Of a stretch of 38,542 nucleotides of DNA, positions 16,404 through 25,680 are shown one piece after another. Position 1 is the stretch's first letter, and every line of letters begins with the position of its first letter. A model generated the notes under the pieces. The model had not been told where the DNA came from. It was given only the letters and a program-made list of their open reading frames with translations, and ran no database searches. The stretch is from Cellulomonas triticagri (GTDB taxonomy: Bacteria; Actinomycetota; Actinomycetes; Actinomycetales; Cellulomonadaceae): assembly GCF_003696205.1 (NCBI RefSeq), contig NZ_RFFI01000025.1, forward strand, positions 1 to 38,542, written 5' to 3'. The position numbers and the translations under genes are program-made.

Positions 16404-18269
16404 TCAGTCCTCGCGGTCCCACGCCGGGCTGATGCCCCGGGCGTACTGGATGTCGTCGTTCGGCACGCCCGCGGCGACCATCGGCCACACCATCGAGTCG
16501 CGCGACACGGTGAAGTCCACGACGACGGGCTGGTCGTCGATCTCGAGCGCCCGCTTGATCGTGGCGTCCACGTCGCCGAGCGTCTCGCAGCGCAGGCCGA
16601 CCGCGCCGTAGGCGTCGGCGAGCTTCACGAAGTCCGGGACGTGCACGGTGCCGTGGCCGGTGTGCAGGTCGGTGTTCGAGTACCGGGACTCGTAGAACAG
16701 GGTCTGCCACTGCCGGACCATGCCCAGCGAGGAGTTGTTGATCACCGCGACCTTGATCGGGATCTCGTTGATCGTGCAGGTCGCGAGCTCCTGGTTGGTC
16801 ATCTGGAAGCAGCCGTCGCCGTCGATCGCCCAGACGGTGCGGTCGGGCTGGCCGACCTTCGCACCCATCGCGGCGGGCACGGAGAAGCCCATGGTCCCCA
16901 GGCCGCCGGAGTTCAGCCACGCGTTCGGCCGCTGGTAGCGGATGAACTGCGCCGCCCACATCTGGTGCTGGCCCACGCCCGCGGCGTAGATCGCCTCGGG
17001 GCCGGTGAGCTCGCCGATCCGGGAGATCACGTGCTGCGGGGCGAGGTGGCCGTCGGTGGGCTCGTCGTAGCCGAGCGGGAACGTCTCGCGCCACGAGTCG
17101 ATCTGCCGCCACCACGCCTCGAGGTCCGGCTTGCCGTGGTGCGCCTGCTCGCGGGCGAGCTCGGGCAGCAGGTCGGCCAGGACCTCCTTGAGGTCGCCGA
17201 CGATCGGCACGTCCGCGGCGCGGTTCTTGCCGATCTCGGCCGGGTCGATGTCAGCGTGCACGATCGTGGCGTTCGGCGCGAACGACGACAGCTTGCCGGT
17301 GACGCGGTCGTCGAACCGCGCGCCGAGGGCGACCACGAGGTCGGCCTTCTGCAGCGCGGCGACGGCGGGCACCGTGCCGTGCATGCCGGGCATGCCGAGG
17401 TGCTGCGGGTGCGTGTCGGGCAGCGCGCCGCGGGCCATCAGCGTCGTGACGACGGCCGCACCGGACTCGTCCACCAGGCGGCGCAGCTCGGCGGCCGCGC
17501 CGGAGCGGATCACGCCGCCGCCGACCATCAGCACCGGACGGCGCGAGGTCGCCAGCAGGCGCGCGGCCTCCCGGATCTGCTTGCCGTGCGGCTTGGTCAC
17601 CGGGTGGTAGCCCGGCAGGTCCATCTGCTGCGGCCACGTGAACGTGGTGTCGGTCTGCATCGCCGACTTCGCGATGTCCACCAGCACCGGGCCGGGACGG
17701 CCGGTCGAGGCGATGTGGAACGCCTCGGCGATGGTGCGCGGGATGTCGGCGGGGTCGGTGACCAGGTAGTTGTGCTTGGTGATCGGCAGCGTGATGCCGA
17801 CGATGTCGGCCTCCTGGAACGCGTCCGTGCCGATCAGCGACGCGCCGACCTGGCCGGTGATCGCGACCAGCGGGATCGAGTCCATGTTCGCGTCGGCGAT
17901 GGGCGTCACCAGGTTGGTGGCGCCGGGGCCGGACGTCGCCATGCAGACGCCGACCTTGCCGGTCGCCTGGGCGTAGCCCGTCGCCGCGTGGCCGCCGCCC
18001 TGCTCGTGCCGCACGAGGATGTGCCGCAGGCGGGTGGAGTCCATCAGCGGGTCGTACGTCGGCAGGATCGCGCCGCCGGGGATGCCGAAGACGACCTCGG
18101 CGCCGGCCTCCTCGAGCGAGCGGACGATCGACTTCGCACCCGTGACCTCCTCGGTGAGGACGGGTCGCGGGCGGGCCGAGGCGTCCGCGACGGGGCGCGC
18201 GGGCTGCTCGGCCGCGGGCGCGGCGGTGGCCGGCCGGCGGGGCGGTGCCGGGTGGGGGCCCTGGACCAT
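16404..18269 (-). CDS. ilvB: Acetolactate synthase large (catalytic) subunit
   Basis: The 621-aa TPP enzyme has an actinobacterial Pro/Ala-rich N-terminal extension of about 38 residues. The PYR domain follows with [11 protein letters not shown], the TPP-activating glutamate in [15 protein letters not shown], and [16 protein letters not shown]. The central FAD-binding domain has [11 protein letters not shown]. The PP domain has [16 protein letters not shown] and the thiamine-diphosphate motif [18 protein letters not shown]...NNSSLGMV. It condenses two pyruvates, or pyruvate and 2-oxobutyrate. The ATG at 18267-18269 follows TAGGAG. Its leader carries an attenuator with a BCAA-rich leader peptide at 18425-18469. 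Confidence 0.96.
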   Translation of the reverse strand: MVQGPHPAPPRRPATAAPAAEQPARPVADASARPRPVLTEEVTGAKSIVRSLEEAGAEVVFGIPGGAILPTYDPLMDSTRLRHILVRHEQGGGHAATGYAQATGKVGVCMATSGPGATNLVTPIADANMDSIPLVAITGQVGASLIGTDAFQEADIVGITLPITKHNYLVTDPADIPRTIAEAFHIASTGRPGPVLVDIAKSAMQTDTTFTWPQQMDLPGYHPVTKPHGKQIREAARLLATSRRPVLMVGGGVIRSGAAAELRRLVDESGAAVVTTLMARGALPDTHPQHLGMPGMHGTVPAVAALQKADLVVALGARFDDRVTGKLSSFAPNATIVHADIDPAEIGKNRAADVPIVGDLKEVLADLLPELAREQAHHGKPDLEAWWRQIDSWRETFPLGYDEPTDGHLAPQHVISRIGELTGPEAIYAAGVGQHQMWAAQFIRYQRPNAWLNSGGLGTMGFSVPAAMGAKVGQPDRTVWAIDGDGCFQMTNQELATCTINEIPIKVAVINNSSLGMVRQWQTLFYESRYSNTDLHTGHGTVHVPDFVKLADAYGAVGLRCETLGDVDATIKRALEIDDQPVVVDFTVSRDSMVWPMVAAGVPNDDIQYARGISPAWDRED

Positions 18270-18350
18270 CGGTGTCTCCTAGCTGGTGGAGCTGCTGCGG
18301 CGGGGTGCGTTCGGGGGCTTCGGTGCCGGGTCCGCGTGGCCCCCGGCACG

Positions 18351-18392
18351 AAAAAACCCCTCGGGCCCGGTGGACCGGGCCGGACGAGGGGT
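18351..18392 (-). terminator. Intrinsic terminator of the ilvB attenuator
   Basis: ACCCCTCG (18356-18363) pairs with CGAGGGGT (18385-18392), with an inner GGCCCGG/CCGGGCC stem, followed on the minus strand by six T residues. It stands in the ilvB leader, 81 nt before the start codon. A second stem, GTGCCGGG with CCCGGCAC, overlaps 18332-18349. Confidence 0.88.
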
Positions 18393-18424
18393 GCGCGCGC
18401 TGACGAGGCCTTCCTGGCGTGGCC

Positions 18425-18469
18425 TCAGCCGGCGCGCCCGGGAAGTACTACGAGGGTGTTCGTCCGCAT
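18425..18469 (-). CDS. ilvB leader peptide MRTNTLVVLPGRAG (14 aa)
   Basis: The ORF contains Leu-Val-Val-Leu in a row and lies directly ahead of the terminator at 18351-18392. It starts 7 nt after a -10 box, so the ATG is probably the first base of the transcript (leaderless). Ribosome stalling at these codons when Leu/Val-tRNA is short would favour read-through into ilvBNC. BCAA-codon leader peptides ahead of ilvB are known in other actinobacteria such as Corynebacterium. Confidence 0.88.
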   Translation of the reverse strand: MRTNTLVVLPGRAG

Positions 18470-18476
18470 ACCGGTG

Positions 18477-18505
18477 ACACTACGCCCCGGTCGCGACCGT
18501 GTCAC
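18477..18505 (-). promoter_or_regulatory. Promoter of the ilvBNC attenuator transcript
   Basis: GTGACA (18500-18505) and TAGTGT (18477-18482) on the minus strand are separated by 17 nt, with the leader-peptide ATG 7 nt downstream of the -10. The -35 matches consensus at five of six positions. This is the best-formed promoter in the window. Confidence 0.75.
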
Positions 18506-18628
18506 GCCCACCCGAGGCCGTCTCACATCGTGGTCCACGGGTCCACCTGCTGATCGCGCAGGACCGACGCCGGCACGCGCGCGCGTCGTCCCGCGCGGTC
18601 GGGCCGGACCCGACCTAACCTCGGACGC

Positions 18629-19297
18629 ATGCCCCGGACGACGCCGACCCGACCCACCCGCCTGCTGCTCGTCGGCGCCGCGGCCGGCGCGCTCGCGCTG
18701 GTCGCGGCCTGCGGGACCGGTGACGCCCCCGACACCTCGGGCAGCGCCGATCCCGGCTCCACGGTGACGGCCGGCCCCGAGCCGAGCGCCGCACCCACGC
18801 CGACCCCGACCGGCGACGCCGACGAGGACGCCGCGGCCGACGCCGCCGCACCCGCGTTCCCCGCCGACACCGCCCCGGACACCGCCGAACCCAGCGCCGA
18901 CGCGGCCCTCACGGTCACCGACGTCCGCGTCGGCCACCACGACGGGTACGACCGCGTCGTCCTGGAGCTCGGCGGCACCGGCACGCCGGGCTGGCGGGTC
19001 GAGTACGTCGACGCCGCCGTCGAGGACCCCAGCGGCGAGCCCGTCGACCTCACCGGGGACCAGGCGCTGCAGGTCGTCCTCACCGGCGCCCGGTACCCGT
19101 TCGAGACCGGGCAGACGGAGTTCGCCCTGAAGCAGCCCGTCACCGCCGCCGGGACCACGGTCGTCAGCGAGGCCGTGCTCCTCGGCACCTTCGAGGCACA
19201 GTCGCAGGCGTACGTCGGTGTCACCGGCGAGCGTGCCCCGTTCCGGGCGTTCCTGCTCCAGGACCCGGTGCGGGTCGTCGTCGACGTCCAGGGCTGA
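18629..19297 (+). CDS. Secreted lipoprotein with AMIN-like domain
   Basis: The 222-aa product has a signal peptide with arginines near the start, a hydrophobic run LLLVGAAAGALALVAAC, and a lipobox VAAC with the lipidated cysteine at residue 28. A low-complexity Pro/Thr/Ala/Asp linker of about 60 residues follows. The C-terminal domain (about 94-222) begins LTVTDVRVGHHDGYDRVVLEL and ends RAFLLQDPVRVVVDVQG. This is the AMIN-like pattern of actinobacterial lipoproteins that probably contact cell-wall glycans. The function is unproven. The stop codon is 3 nt from the stop of the convergent alpha-glucosidase gene, with no terminator between them. Confidence 0.75.
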   Translation: MPRTTPTRPTRLLLVGAAAGALALVAACGTGDAPDTSGSADPGSTVTAGPEPSAAPTPTPTGDADEDAAADAAAPAFPADTAPDTAEPSADAALTVTDVRVGHHDGYDRVVLELGGTGTPGWRVEYVDAAVEDPSGEPVDLTGDQALQVVLTGARYPFETGQTEFALKQPVTAAGTTVVSEAVLLGTFEAQSQAYVGVTGERAPFRAFLLQDPVRVVVDVQG

Positions 19298-19300
19298 GCC

Positions 19301-21025
19301 TCACCCCCGCCGGTGCACCCGCGCCTCCCACGGCCGCAGCGTCGTGGGAGACGCCGCCCCGTCCGGGTAGGAGCCGAGCACCAGCGGCCCCCACCCGCCG
19401 TCGCCGTCGAGCGCCCACGCGTCCGCGAGGTCGACGTCCCGGGCCTCCCCCGACACGTTGACCACCACGAGCAGCGCCTCGCCGTCGAGGGAGCGCGTGA
19501 ACGCGTACACCTGCTCGTCCTGCGGCAGCAGCATCGTGAAGTCGCCGAGCGCCACCACCGGGTCCTCGTGCCGCAGCGCGATGAGCCGGCGGTGGTGGTG
19601 GAACACCGAGTCGGGGTCGGCGCGCTCGGCCTCGGCGTTGACCTCGACGTGGTTCGGGTTCACCGCGAGCCAGGGCGTCCCCGTTGTGAACCCGGCGTGC
19701 GGGGTCGCGTCCCATTGCACGGGGGTGCGGGCGTTGTCGCGACCGTGCGCGGCGAGCCCGGCGAGCAGCTGCTCGTCGGTGGCGGTGCCGAGCGCCCGGG
19801 CCTGCGCCACGTGCCGGAGCGACTCGATGTCCCGGTACTGGTCGAACCGCGTGAAGTGCGCGTTCGTCATCCCGAGCTCCTCGCCCTGGTAGACGTACGG
19901 CGTACCGCGGTGCAGGTGCAGCAGGGTCGCGAGCGCCTTCGCGGACTCCCGGCGGTACCGGCCGTCGTCGCCGAACCGCGACACCACCCGGGGCTGGTCG
20001 TGGTTGTCCCAGTACAGGCTGTTCCAGCCGACCTCGGCGAGGCCGGCCTGCCAGCGACCGAAGGTCGCCTTGAGGTCGGTGAGCCGCAGCGGGCGGGGGT
20101 CGAACTTGCCGCCCGGGCCGTGGTCCAGGCCGACGTGCTCGAACTGGAACACCATGTCGACCTCGCGCCGCGCCGGGTCGGTGTAGAGCACGGCCTCGTC
20201 GAGGGTGACACCCGGGGTCTCCCCCACGGTCAGCAGCGCGGCGTCGCGCCCGGCGAACACCTCGCGGTGCATCTCCTGCAGGTACTCGTGCACGCGCGGA
20301 CCGTCGGTGTAGTGCCCGCTCCCGTCGCCCCACACCCCGGCGAGCACCGGGCCGTCGGGCAGCGTCGTGTCCTTCGAGATGAGGTTGATGACGTCCATCC
20401 GGAACCCGTCGACGCCGCGGTCGAGCCACCAGCGCATCATCGCGTAGACGGCCTGCCGGACCTCGGGGTTCTCCCAGTTGAGGTCGGGCTGCTTCCGGCT
20501 GAACAGGTGCAGGTAGTACTCGCCGGTGGCGGCGTCGGGCTCCCAGGTGGAGCCGGAGAAGAACGAGTGCCAGTTGGTCGGCTCCGCCCCGGGGTCGCCC
20601 AGCGCGGTGCCCTCGCGGGGCGGGCGCCACCAGTACCAGTCGCGCTTCGGGCTGCCGGCGGACGACCGGCTCTCGACGAACCACGGGTGCTCGTCGGAGG
20701 TGTGGTTGACGACGAGGTCCATGACCAGCCGCATCCCGCGCTCGTGCAGGGCCACGATCAGCGCGTCCAGGTCCGCGAGGGTGCCGAACGACGGGTCGAC
20801 GTCCTGGTAGTCGCTGATGTCGTAGCCGTTGTCGTCCTGCGGCGACCGGTACACCGGCGACAGCCACACGACGTCGACCCCGAGCGCGGCCAGGTGGTCC
20901 ACCCGGGACAGGATGCCGCGCAGGTCGCCGATGCCGTCGCCGTCCGAGTCCTGGAACGACCTCGGGTAGATCTGGTAGACGGTGGCGCGGGTCCACCAGG
21001 GCGCGTCCTCGACGGTGAAGGCCAT
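19301..21025 (-). CDS. GH13 alpha-glucosidase (oligo-1,6-glucosidase type)
   Basis: The 574-aa cytoplasmic enzyme has the four conserved regions of GH13: DLVVNHTSDEHPWF, the nucleophile region GVDGFRMDVINLISKD, the acid/base glutamate in LLTVGETPGV and the transition-state DNHDQPR. DGDGIGDLRGI and NGYDISDYQDVDPSFG are shared by oligo-1,6-glucosidases, trehalose-6-phosphate hydrolases and sucrose hydrolases. MDVINLISKD favours the oligo-1,6-glucosidase group. A C-terminal beta-domain follows. No signal peptide is seen, so it acts on imported maltose or isomalto-oligosaccharides. The ATG at 21023-21025 has GAGAGGG upstream. No sugar transporter or LacI regulator adjoins it. Confidence 0.88.
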   Translation of the reverse strand: MAFTVEDAPWWTRATVYQIYPRSFQDSDGDGIGDLRGILSRVDHLAALGVDVVWLSPVYRSPQDDNGYDISDYQDVDPSFGTLADLDALIVALHERGMRLVMDLVVNHTSDEHPWFVESRSSAGSPKRDWYWWRPPREGTALGDPGAEPTNWHSFFSGSTWEPDAATGEYYLHLFSRKQPDLNWENPEVRQAVYAMMRWWLDRGVDGFRMDVINLISKDTTLPDGPVLAGVWGDGSGHYTDGPRVHEYLQEMHREVFAGRDAALLTVGETPGVTLDEAVLYTDPARREVDMVFQFEHVGLDHGPGGKFDPRPLRLTDLKATFGRWQAGLAEVGWNSLYWDNHDQPRVVSRFGDDGRYRRESAKALATLLHLHRGTPYVYQGEELGMTNAHFTRFDQYRDIESLRHVAQARALGTATDEQLLAGLAAHGRDNARTPVQWDATPHAGFTTGTPWLAVNPNHVEVNAEAERADPDSVFHHHRRLIALRHEDPVVALGDFTMLLPQDEQVYAFTRSLDGEALLVVVNVSGEARDVDLADAWALDGDGGWGPLVLGSYPDGAASPTTLRPWEARVHRRG

Positions 21026-21064
21026 GTTCCCGACCCTCTCACGGGGGCCGGGAGCCCCGCAGGA

Positions 21065-22774
21065 TCAGATGAGCACGGCCCCCGTCGACGCGGACTGCAC
21101 GAGCTTCGCGTACTTCGCGAGCACGCCGCGCGTGTACCGCGGCGGCATCGGCGCCCAGCCCTCCCGGCGCCGCATGAGCTCCTCGTCGTCCACGAGCAGG
21201 TCCAGGGTGGCGTTCGCGACGTCGAGCCGGATGCGGTCCCCGTCCCGCACGAAGGCGATGGGCCCGCCGTCGACGGCCTCCGGGGCGACGTGCCCGACGC
21301 ACAGCCCGGTGGTGCCGCCGGAGAACCGGCCGTCCGTGAGCAGCAGGACGTCCTTGCCGAGCCCGGCGCCCTTGATCGCGCCGGTGATGGCGAGCATCTC
21401 CCGCATCCCGGGGCCGCCCTTGGGGCCCTCGTACCGGATGACGACGACGTCGCCGGCGGTGATGGTCCCGTCCTCCAGGGCGTCGAGGGCGGCGCGCTCG
21501 CGCTCGAACACCCGGGCGGTGCCCTCGAAGACGTCGGTGTCGAAGCCAGCCGACTTCACCACGGCGCCCTCGGGCGCGAGGGAGCCGTCGAGGATCGTGA
21601 TGCCGCCGGTGCGGTGGATCGGGTTGTCGAGGGCACGCAGGATCTTGCCGTCGGGGTCGGGCGGCGCGATGTCGGCGAGGTTCTCGGCGACGGTCTTCCC
21701 GGTCACGGTGAGGCAGTCGCCGTGGATCAGCCCCGCGTCGAGCAGCGCCTTCATGATCACGGGGACGCCGCCGATGCGGTCGACGTCGGCCATGACGTAC
21801 CGGCCGAACGGCTTGAGGTCGCCGAGGTGCGGGACGCGCGCGGCGACCCGCCGGAAGTCGTCGAGGGTGAGGTCGACCTCGGCCTCGTGCGCGATGGCGA
21901 GCAGGTGCAGGACGGCGTTGGTGGAGCCGCCGAACGCCATGACGACGGCGATGGCGTTCTCGAACGCCTCCTTGGTCATGATCTGCCGGGCGGTGATCCC
22001 CCGGCGCAGCAGCTCGACCACGGCCTCGCCGGAGCGCATCGCGAAGTTGTCCCGGCGGCGGTCGGCGCTCGGCGGGGCGGCGGAGCCCGGCAGGGACATG
22101 CCCATGGCCTCAGCGACGGACGCCATGGTGTTCGCGGTGTACATGCCGCCGCAGGCGCCCTCGCCCGGGCAGATCGCGCGCTCGATGCGGTCGAGGTCGC
22201 CCGTGCTCATGAGGCCGCGCGCGCAGGCGCCGACGGCCTCGAACGCGTCGATCAGGGTGACGTCCTTCTCGGTGCCGTCCTCGAGCTTGACCCAGCCCGG
22301 CATGATCGACCCGGCGTAGAGGAACACGCTGGACAGGTCGAGGCGCGCGGCCGCCATGAGCATGCCCGGCAGCGACTTGTCGCACCCGGCGAGCAGCACG
22401 GAGCCGTCCAGGCGCTCGGCCTGCATCACGGTCTCGACCGAGTCCGCGATGACGTCGCGAGACACCAGCGAGAAGTGCATGCCCTCGTGGCCCATGGAGA
22501 TGCCGTCGGACACCGAGATGGTGCCGAACTCCAGCGGGTAGCCGCCCCCGGCGTGCACGCCGCTCTTCACGGCCTGCGCGAGCCGCTGCAGGGACAGGTT
22601 GCAGGGCGTGATCTCGTTCCACGACGAGGCGACGCCGATCTGGGGCTTCACCCAGTCGTCGTCGCCCATGCCGACGGCACGGAGCATCCCGCGGGACGCG
22701 GTGGCCTCGATGCCGTCGGTGACCTGGCGCGAGCGGGGCTTGATATCGGGGGTCTGGCTCGACGTGGTCGTCAT
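21065..22774 (-). CDS. ilvD: Dihydroxyacid dehydratase, mycobacterial-type (about 570 aa)
   Basis: The 569-aa product has [13 protein letters not shown], the cluster motifs [10 protein letters not shown] and [33 protein letters not shown], and [15 protein letters not shown] with [16 protein letters not shown]. Length and motifs match the Mycobacterium tuberculosis IlvD group, which carries a [2Fe-2S] cluster. It dehydrates 2,3-dihydroxy-isovalerate and -methylvalerate. I chose the ATG at 22772-22774: a TACAGT box stands 7 nt upstream, which fits a leaderless transcript, and a GTG 18 nt further on would be the alternative. It is adjacent to a second, dissimilar ilvD. Confidence 0.93.
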   Translation of the reverse strand: MTTTSSQTPDIKPRSRQVTDGIEATASRGMLRAVGMGDDDWVKPQIGVASSWNEITPCNLSLQRLAQAVKSGVHAGGGYPLEFGTISVSDGISMGHEGMHFSLVSRDVIADSVETVMQAERLDGSVLLAGCDKSLPGMLMAAARLDLSSVFLYAGSIMPGWVKLEDGTEKDVTLIDAFEAVGACARGLMSTGDLDRIERAICPGEGACGGMYTANTMASVAEAMGMSLPGSAAPPSADRRRDNFAMRSGEAVVELLRRGITARQIMTKEAFENAIAVVMAFGGSTNAVLHLLAIAHEAEVDLTLDDFRRVAARVPHLGDLKPFGRYVMADVDRIGGVPVIMKALLDAGLIHGDCLTVTGKTVAENLADIAPPDPDGKILRALDNPIHRTGGITILDGSLAPEGAVVKSAGFDTDVFEGTARVFERERAALDALEDGTITAGDVVVIRYEGPKGGPGMREMLAITGAIKGAGLGKDVLLLTDGRFSGGTTGLCVGHVAPEAVDGGPIAFVRDGDRIRLDVANATLDLLVDDEELMRRREGWAPMPPRYTRGVLAKYAKLVQSASTGAVLI

Positions 22775-22799
22775 GCCCCCGACTGTAGGCACACCGCGC

Positions 22800-22829
22800 G
22801 CACCAGGCCCGTCGTACGCACCAGGCCCG
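22800..22829. promoter_or_regulatory. 12-bp direct repeat in front of the mycobacterial-type ilvD
   Basis: GCACCAGGCCCG occurs at 22800-22811 and again at 22818-22829, a period of 18 nt. The pair fills the 66-nt gap between the two ilvD genes, in the promoter position of the downstream one (start 22774). It may be an operator, but the match may also reflect GC bias. Confidence 0.35.
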
Positions 22830-22840
22830 GTGCGTGCGCC

Positions 22841-24703
22841 TCAGGCGCGGCGGATGCGGCTCACGTCGCGCACCGCGCCGCGGTCGGCGCTGGTCGCCAT
22901 CGCCGCGTACGCCTGCAGCGCGGGCGAGACGTAGCGGTCGCGGTCGACGGGCTGCCACGGGTTCTCCCGGGCCTCCATCTTCGCGCGCCGGTCGGCCAGC
23001 ACCTCGTCCGGGACGTTGACCCGGATCAGGCGGGTCTCGACGTCGATCTCGATCTCGTCGCCGTCCTCGATCAGGCCGATGGTGCCGCCCGCCGCGGCCT
23101 CGGGGCTGACGTGGCCCACGGAGATGCCGCTCGACCCGCCGGAGAACCGGCCGTCGGTGATGAGCGCGCACACCTTGCCGAGCCCGCGGCCCTTGATGAA
23201 CGACGTCGGGTAGAGCATCTCCTGCATGCCGGGGCCGCCCGCGGGGCCCTCGTAGCGCACGACGACGACGTGACCCGGCTCGACCTCCTTGCGCAGGATC
23301 TTGTCGACGGCCTCGTCCTGGGACTCGCACACCAGCGCGCGCCCGACGAAGTGGAAGACGTCCGGGTCGATGCCCGCGGTCTTGATGATCGCGCCGTCCT
23401 CGGCGAGGTTGCCGCGGAGCACCGCGAGGCCGCCCTCGACGGTGTAGGCGTGCGCGACGTCGCGGATGCAGCCGCCCGCGCCGTCGGTGTCCAGGGACTC
23501 CCAGACGTTCGACGTCGAGAACGCCTGCGTGGTGCGGACGCCGCCGGGCGCGGCGTGGAACAGCGCCTCGGCGCGCTCGGTCGCCTTGCCGCCGCGGATG
23601 TCCCAGTCGTCCAGCCAGGCCCGCAGGGTCGGGGTGTGCACGCTGGTGACGTCGTGGTCGAGCAGGCCGCCGCGGTCGAGCTCGCCGAGCAGCGCGGGGA
23701 TGCCGCCCGCCCGGTGCACGTCCTCCATGTGGTAGTCCGGGTGGTTCGGCGCCACCTTGGACAGGCACGGCACCCGGCGGCTGATCGCGTCGATGTCGGC
23801 GAGCGTGAAGTCGATCTCGGCCTCCTGCGCGGCGGCCAGGATGTGCAGCACCGTGTTGGTGGAGCCGCCCATGGCGACGTCCAGCGTCATCGCGTTGCTG
23901 AACGCGGCGCGGGTCGCGATGCCCCGGGGGGCGGCGGTGTCGTCCTCGTCGTCGTAGTACCGGCGCGCGAGGTCGACGATGGTGCGCCCGGCCTCGAGGA
24001 ACAGGTCCCGGCGGGCGGAGTGGGTCGCGAGCGTCGAGCCGTTGCCCGGCAGCGACAGGCCCAGCGCCTCGGTGAGGCAGTTCATCGAGTTGGCGGTGAA
24101 CATGCCGGAGCAGGACCCGCAGGTCGGGCACGCGTTCTCCTCGACGCTGGCGAGCGCCTGGTCGGACACGTTGTCGTCCGCGGAGTAGTTGATCGCGTTG
24201 ATGAGGTTGAGGTGGGTCTTCGCGACGCCGTCCGCGACGACGGCCTTGCCGGCCTCCATCGGACCGCCTGAGACGAAGATGACGGGGATGTTCAGCCGCA
24301 GCGCCGCGTTGAGCATGCCCGGCGTGATCTTGTCGCAGTTGGAGATGCACACCAGCGCGTCGGCGCAGTGCGCCTGCACCATGTACTCCACCGAGTCGGC
24401 GATGAGGTCGCGGCTGGGCAGCGAGTAGAGCATCCCCGCGTGGCCCATGGCGATGCCGTCGTCCACGGCGATGGTGTTGAACTCCTTGGCGACGCCACCC
24501 GCCTCCTGGATCGCGGACGCCACGAGGTCGCCCATGTCCTTGAGGTGCACGTGCCCGGGGACGAACTGCGTGTACGAGTTCGCGATCGCGATGATCGGCT
24601 TGCCGAAGTCCTCCGAGCCCATGCCGGTGGCGCGCCAGAGCGCACGGGCACCGGCCATGTTGCGGCCGTGGGTCGAGGTACGAGAGCGCAGGGGACGACT
24701 CAC
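22841..24703 (-). CDS. ilvD: Dihydroxyacid dehydratase, E. coli-type (about 620 aa)
   Basis: The 620-aa product starts [20 protein letters not shown], the family-typical N-terminus. It contains [65 protein letters not shown] and [21 protein letters not shown]. Sequence and length match the enterobacterial IlvD group, whose [4Fe-4S] cluster is sensitive to oxygen. It is clearly not a recent copy of its neighbour: motifs and indels differ throughout. The GTG at 24701-24703 has AAGGAG 9 nt upstream and is preferred over a longer start at 24787. A sugar-acid dehydratase role is possible for either paralogue, but the BCAA setting favours IlvD. Confidence 0.92.
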   Translation of the reverse strand: MSRPLRSRTSTHGRNMAGARALWRATGMGSEDFGKPIIAIANSYTQFVPGHVHLKDMGDLVASAIQEAGGVAKEFNTIAVDDGIAMGHAGMLYSLPSRDLIADSVEYMVQAHCADALVCISNCDKITPGMLNAALRLNIPVIFVSGGPMEAGKAVVADGVAKTHLNLINAINYSADDNVSDQALASVEENACPTCGSCSGMFTANSMNCLTEALGLSLPGNGSTLATHSARRDLFLEAGRTIVDLARRYYDDEDDTAAPRGIATRAAFSNAMTLDVAMGGSTNTVLHILAAAQEAEIDFTLADIDAISRRVPCLSKVAPNHPDYHMEDVHRAGGIPALLGELDRGGLLDHDVTSVHTPTLRAWLDDWDIRGGKATERAEALFHAAPGGVRTTQAFSTSNVWESLDTDGAGGCIRDVAHAYTVEGGLAVLRGNLAEDGAIIKTAGIDPDVFHFVGRALVCESQDEAVDKILRKEVEPGHVVVVRYEGPAGGPGMQEMLYPTSFIKGRGLGKVCALITDGRFSGGSSGISVGHVSPEAAAGGTIGLIEDGDEIEIDVETRLIRVNVPDEVLADRRAKMEARENPWQPVDRDRYVSPALQAYAAMATSADRGAVRDVSRIRRA

Positions 24704-24854
24704 GTGGACAGCTCCTTCAGCGGGCAGGTCGTCACCGCTGCGGCGACGAACCGTCACGGTACGTCCCCGACGCAGCACGTGCGTCACCCGTCCGTCCAGT
24801 GATCGACCAACCCGCGAGACGCCCGGCCCCAGGTCAGGCGCCCGCGGCCGGACC

Positions 24855-25538
24855 TCAGTCCTCCCCGCGGGCCTGCCACGTGCACACGCACGCCTCGTTG
24901 CCCTCGGGGTCGGCCAGCACCCAGAACGCCGGGGCCCGGTCGGCGGACAGCAGCGTGCCGCCCGCGGCCAGCGCCGCCGCGACGCGCGCCTCCGCCTGGT
25001 CGTGCGGCACGGTCACGTCCAGGTGGATCCGGTTGCGCTGCGGTCGGGGCGCGTCCATCTGCTGGAACCAGTAGCCCGGCCCCAGCGCCCACGGGTCGGC
25101 CAGGGCCGGGTCGTCCGGGTCGGTGCCGGGCTCGGGCACGTACCCGAGGACGGCCCGCCAGAACGGCGCGACCGCCGGGATGTCGAGGGCGTCGATCGCG
25201 ACCTCCTGCGACGTCAGCCGCTCGGGCGCGCCGGGCAGGCCCATGTCGTCGGCGACGGCCGACACCGCGAGCGCCAGCGCGACGTCCGCCGCCCCGATCC
25301 CCCGGGCGTCCGGTGCCGTGGCCCGGACCTGCACGAGGTCGGGCCGCAGCGTGATGTCGGGGTGCGAGCCGACGCGCTCGGCCTCCACGGCGACCCGCGC
25401 GGCGAACGCGGCTCCCGTCGCGAGGTCGGGGGTGCGGAACGCGCCCTGCACCCAGCGCAGCAGCACCCGCCAGTGCCGCGGGTCGACCGCCCGCGTCACG
25501 TCGCCCGCCCCGACCGCGCCGTCGCTCTCCGTGTCCAT
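24855..25538 (-). CDS. Pterin carbinolamine dehydratase-like/VOC glyoxalase-like fusion
   Basis: The 227-aa protein has two parts. Residues about 20-105 resemble 4a-hydroxytetrahydrobiopterin dehydratase ([18 protein letters not shown], then [21 protein letters not shown]), but only a single His-Pro of the usual H-H-P catalytic motif remains, so activity is doubtful. Residues about 115-227 are a VOC/glyoxalase-like domain ([60 protein letters not shown]). Such fusions occur in actinobacteria with unknown substrate. I chose the ATG at 25536-25538, 9 codons after another in-frame start. It is divergent from the MerR-type gene, with the MerR operator candidate between them, so it may be co-regulated. 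Confidence 0.75.
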   Translation of the reverse strand: MDTESDGAVGAGDVTRAVDPRHWRVLLRWVQGAFRTPDLATGAAFAARVAVEAERVGSHPDITLRPDLVQVRATAPDARGIGAADVALALAVSAVADDMGLPGAPERLTSQEVAIDALDIPAVAPFWRAVLGYVPEPGTDPDDPALADPWALGPGYWFQQMDAPRPQRNRIHLDVTVPHDQAEARVAAALAAGGTLLSADRAPAFWVLADPEGNEACVCTWQARGED

Positions 25539-25572
25539 GCCCCCACGCTCCCACCGACCACCCACAGACCCC

Positions 25573-25603
25573 TTGCGGTTGACGCTGCGTCAGCCCCTAC
25601 CGT
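25573..25603 (+). promoter_or_regulatory. MerR-type promoter with central palindrome
   Basis: TTGCGG (25573-25578) and TACCGT (25598-25603) are separated by 19 nt, the over-long spacing typical of MerR-family promoters. The spacer contains the perfect palindrome TGACGC-T-GCGTCA (25580-25592). This is the expected autoregulatory operator of the regulator gene starting at 25681, and it could also affect the divergent gene at 25538. Confidence 0.7.
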
Positions 25604-25680
25604 CGGGTGGCGACGGCGGGAGGTCCGCCGTCGACGGTGGCGCAGGACGCCACATGACGGAGCAGGACGGAGCACCGACG

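Noticed and set aside
19313..24271. A 1652-codon open frame on the plus strand
   Set aside because: It is antisense to the GH13 and both ilvD genes. In DNA this GC-rich, frames opposite real genes stay open; the translation is low-complexity Arg/Gly/Pro/His with no recognisable domain.
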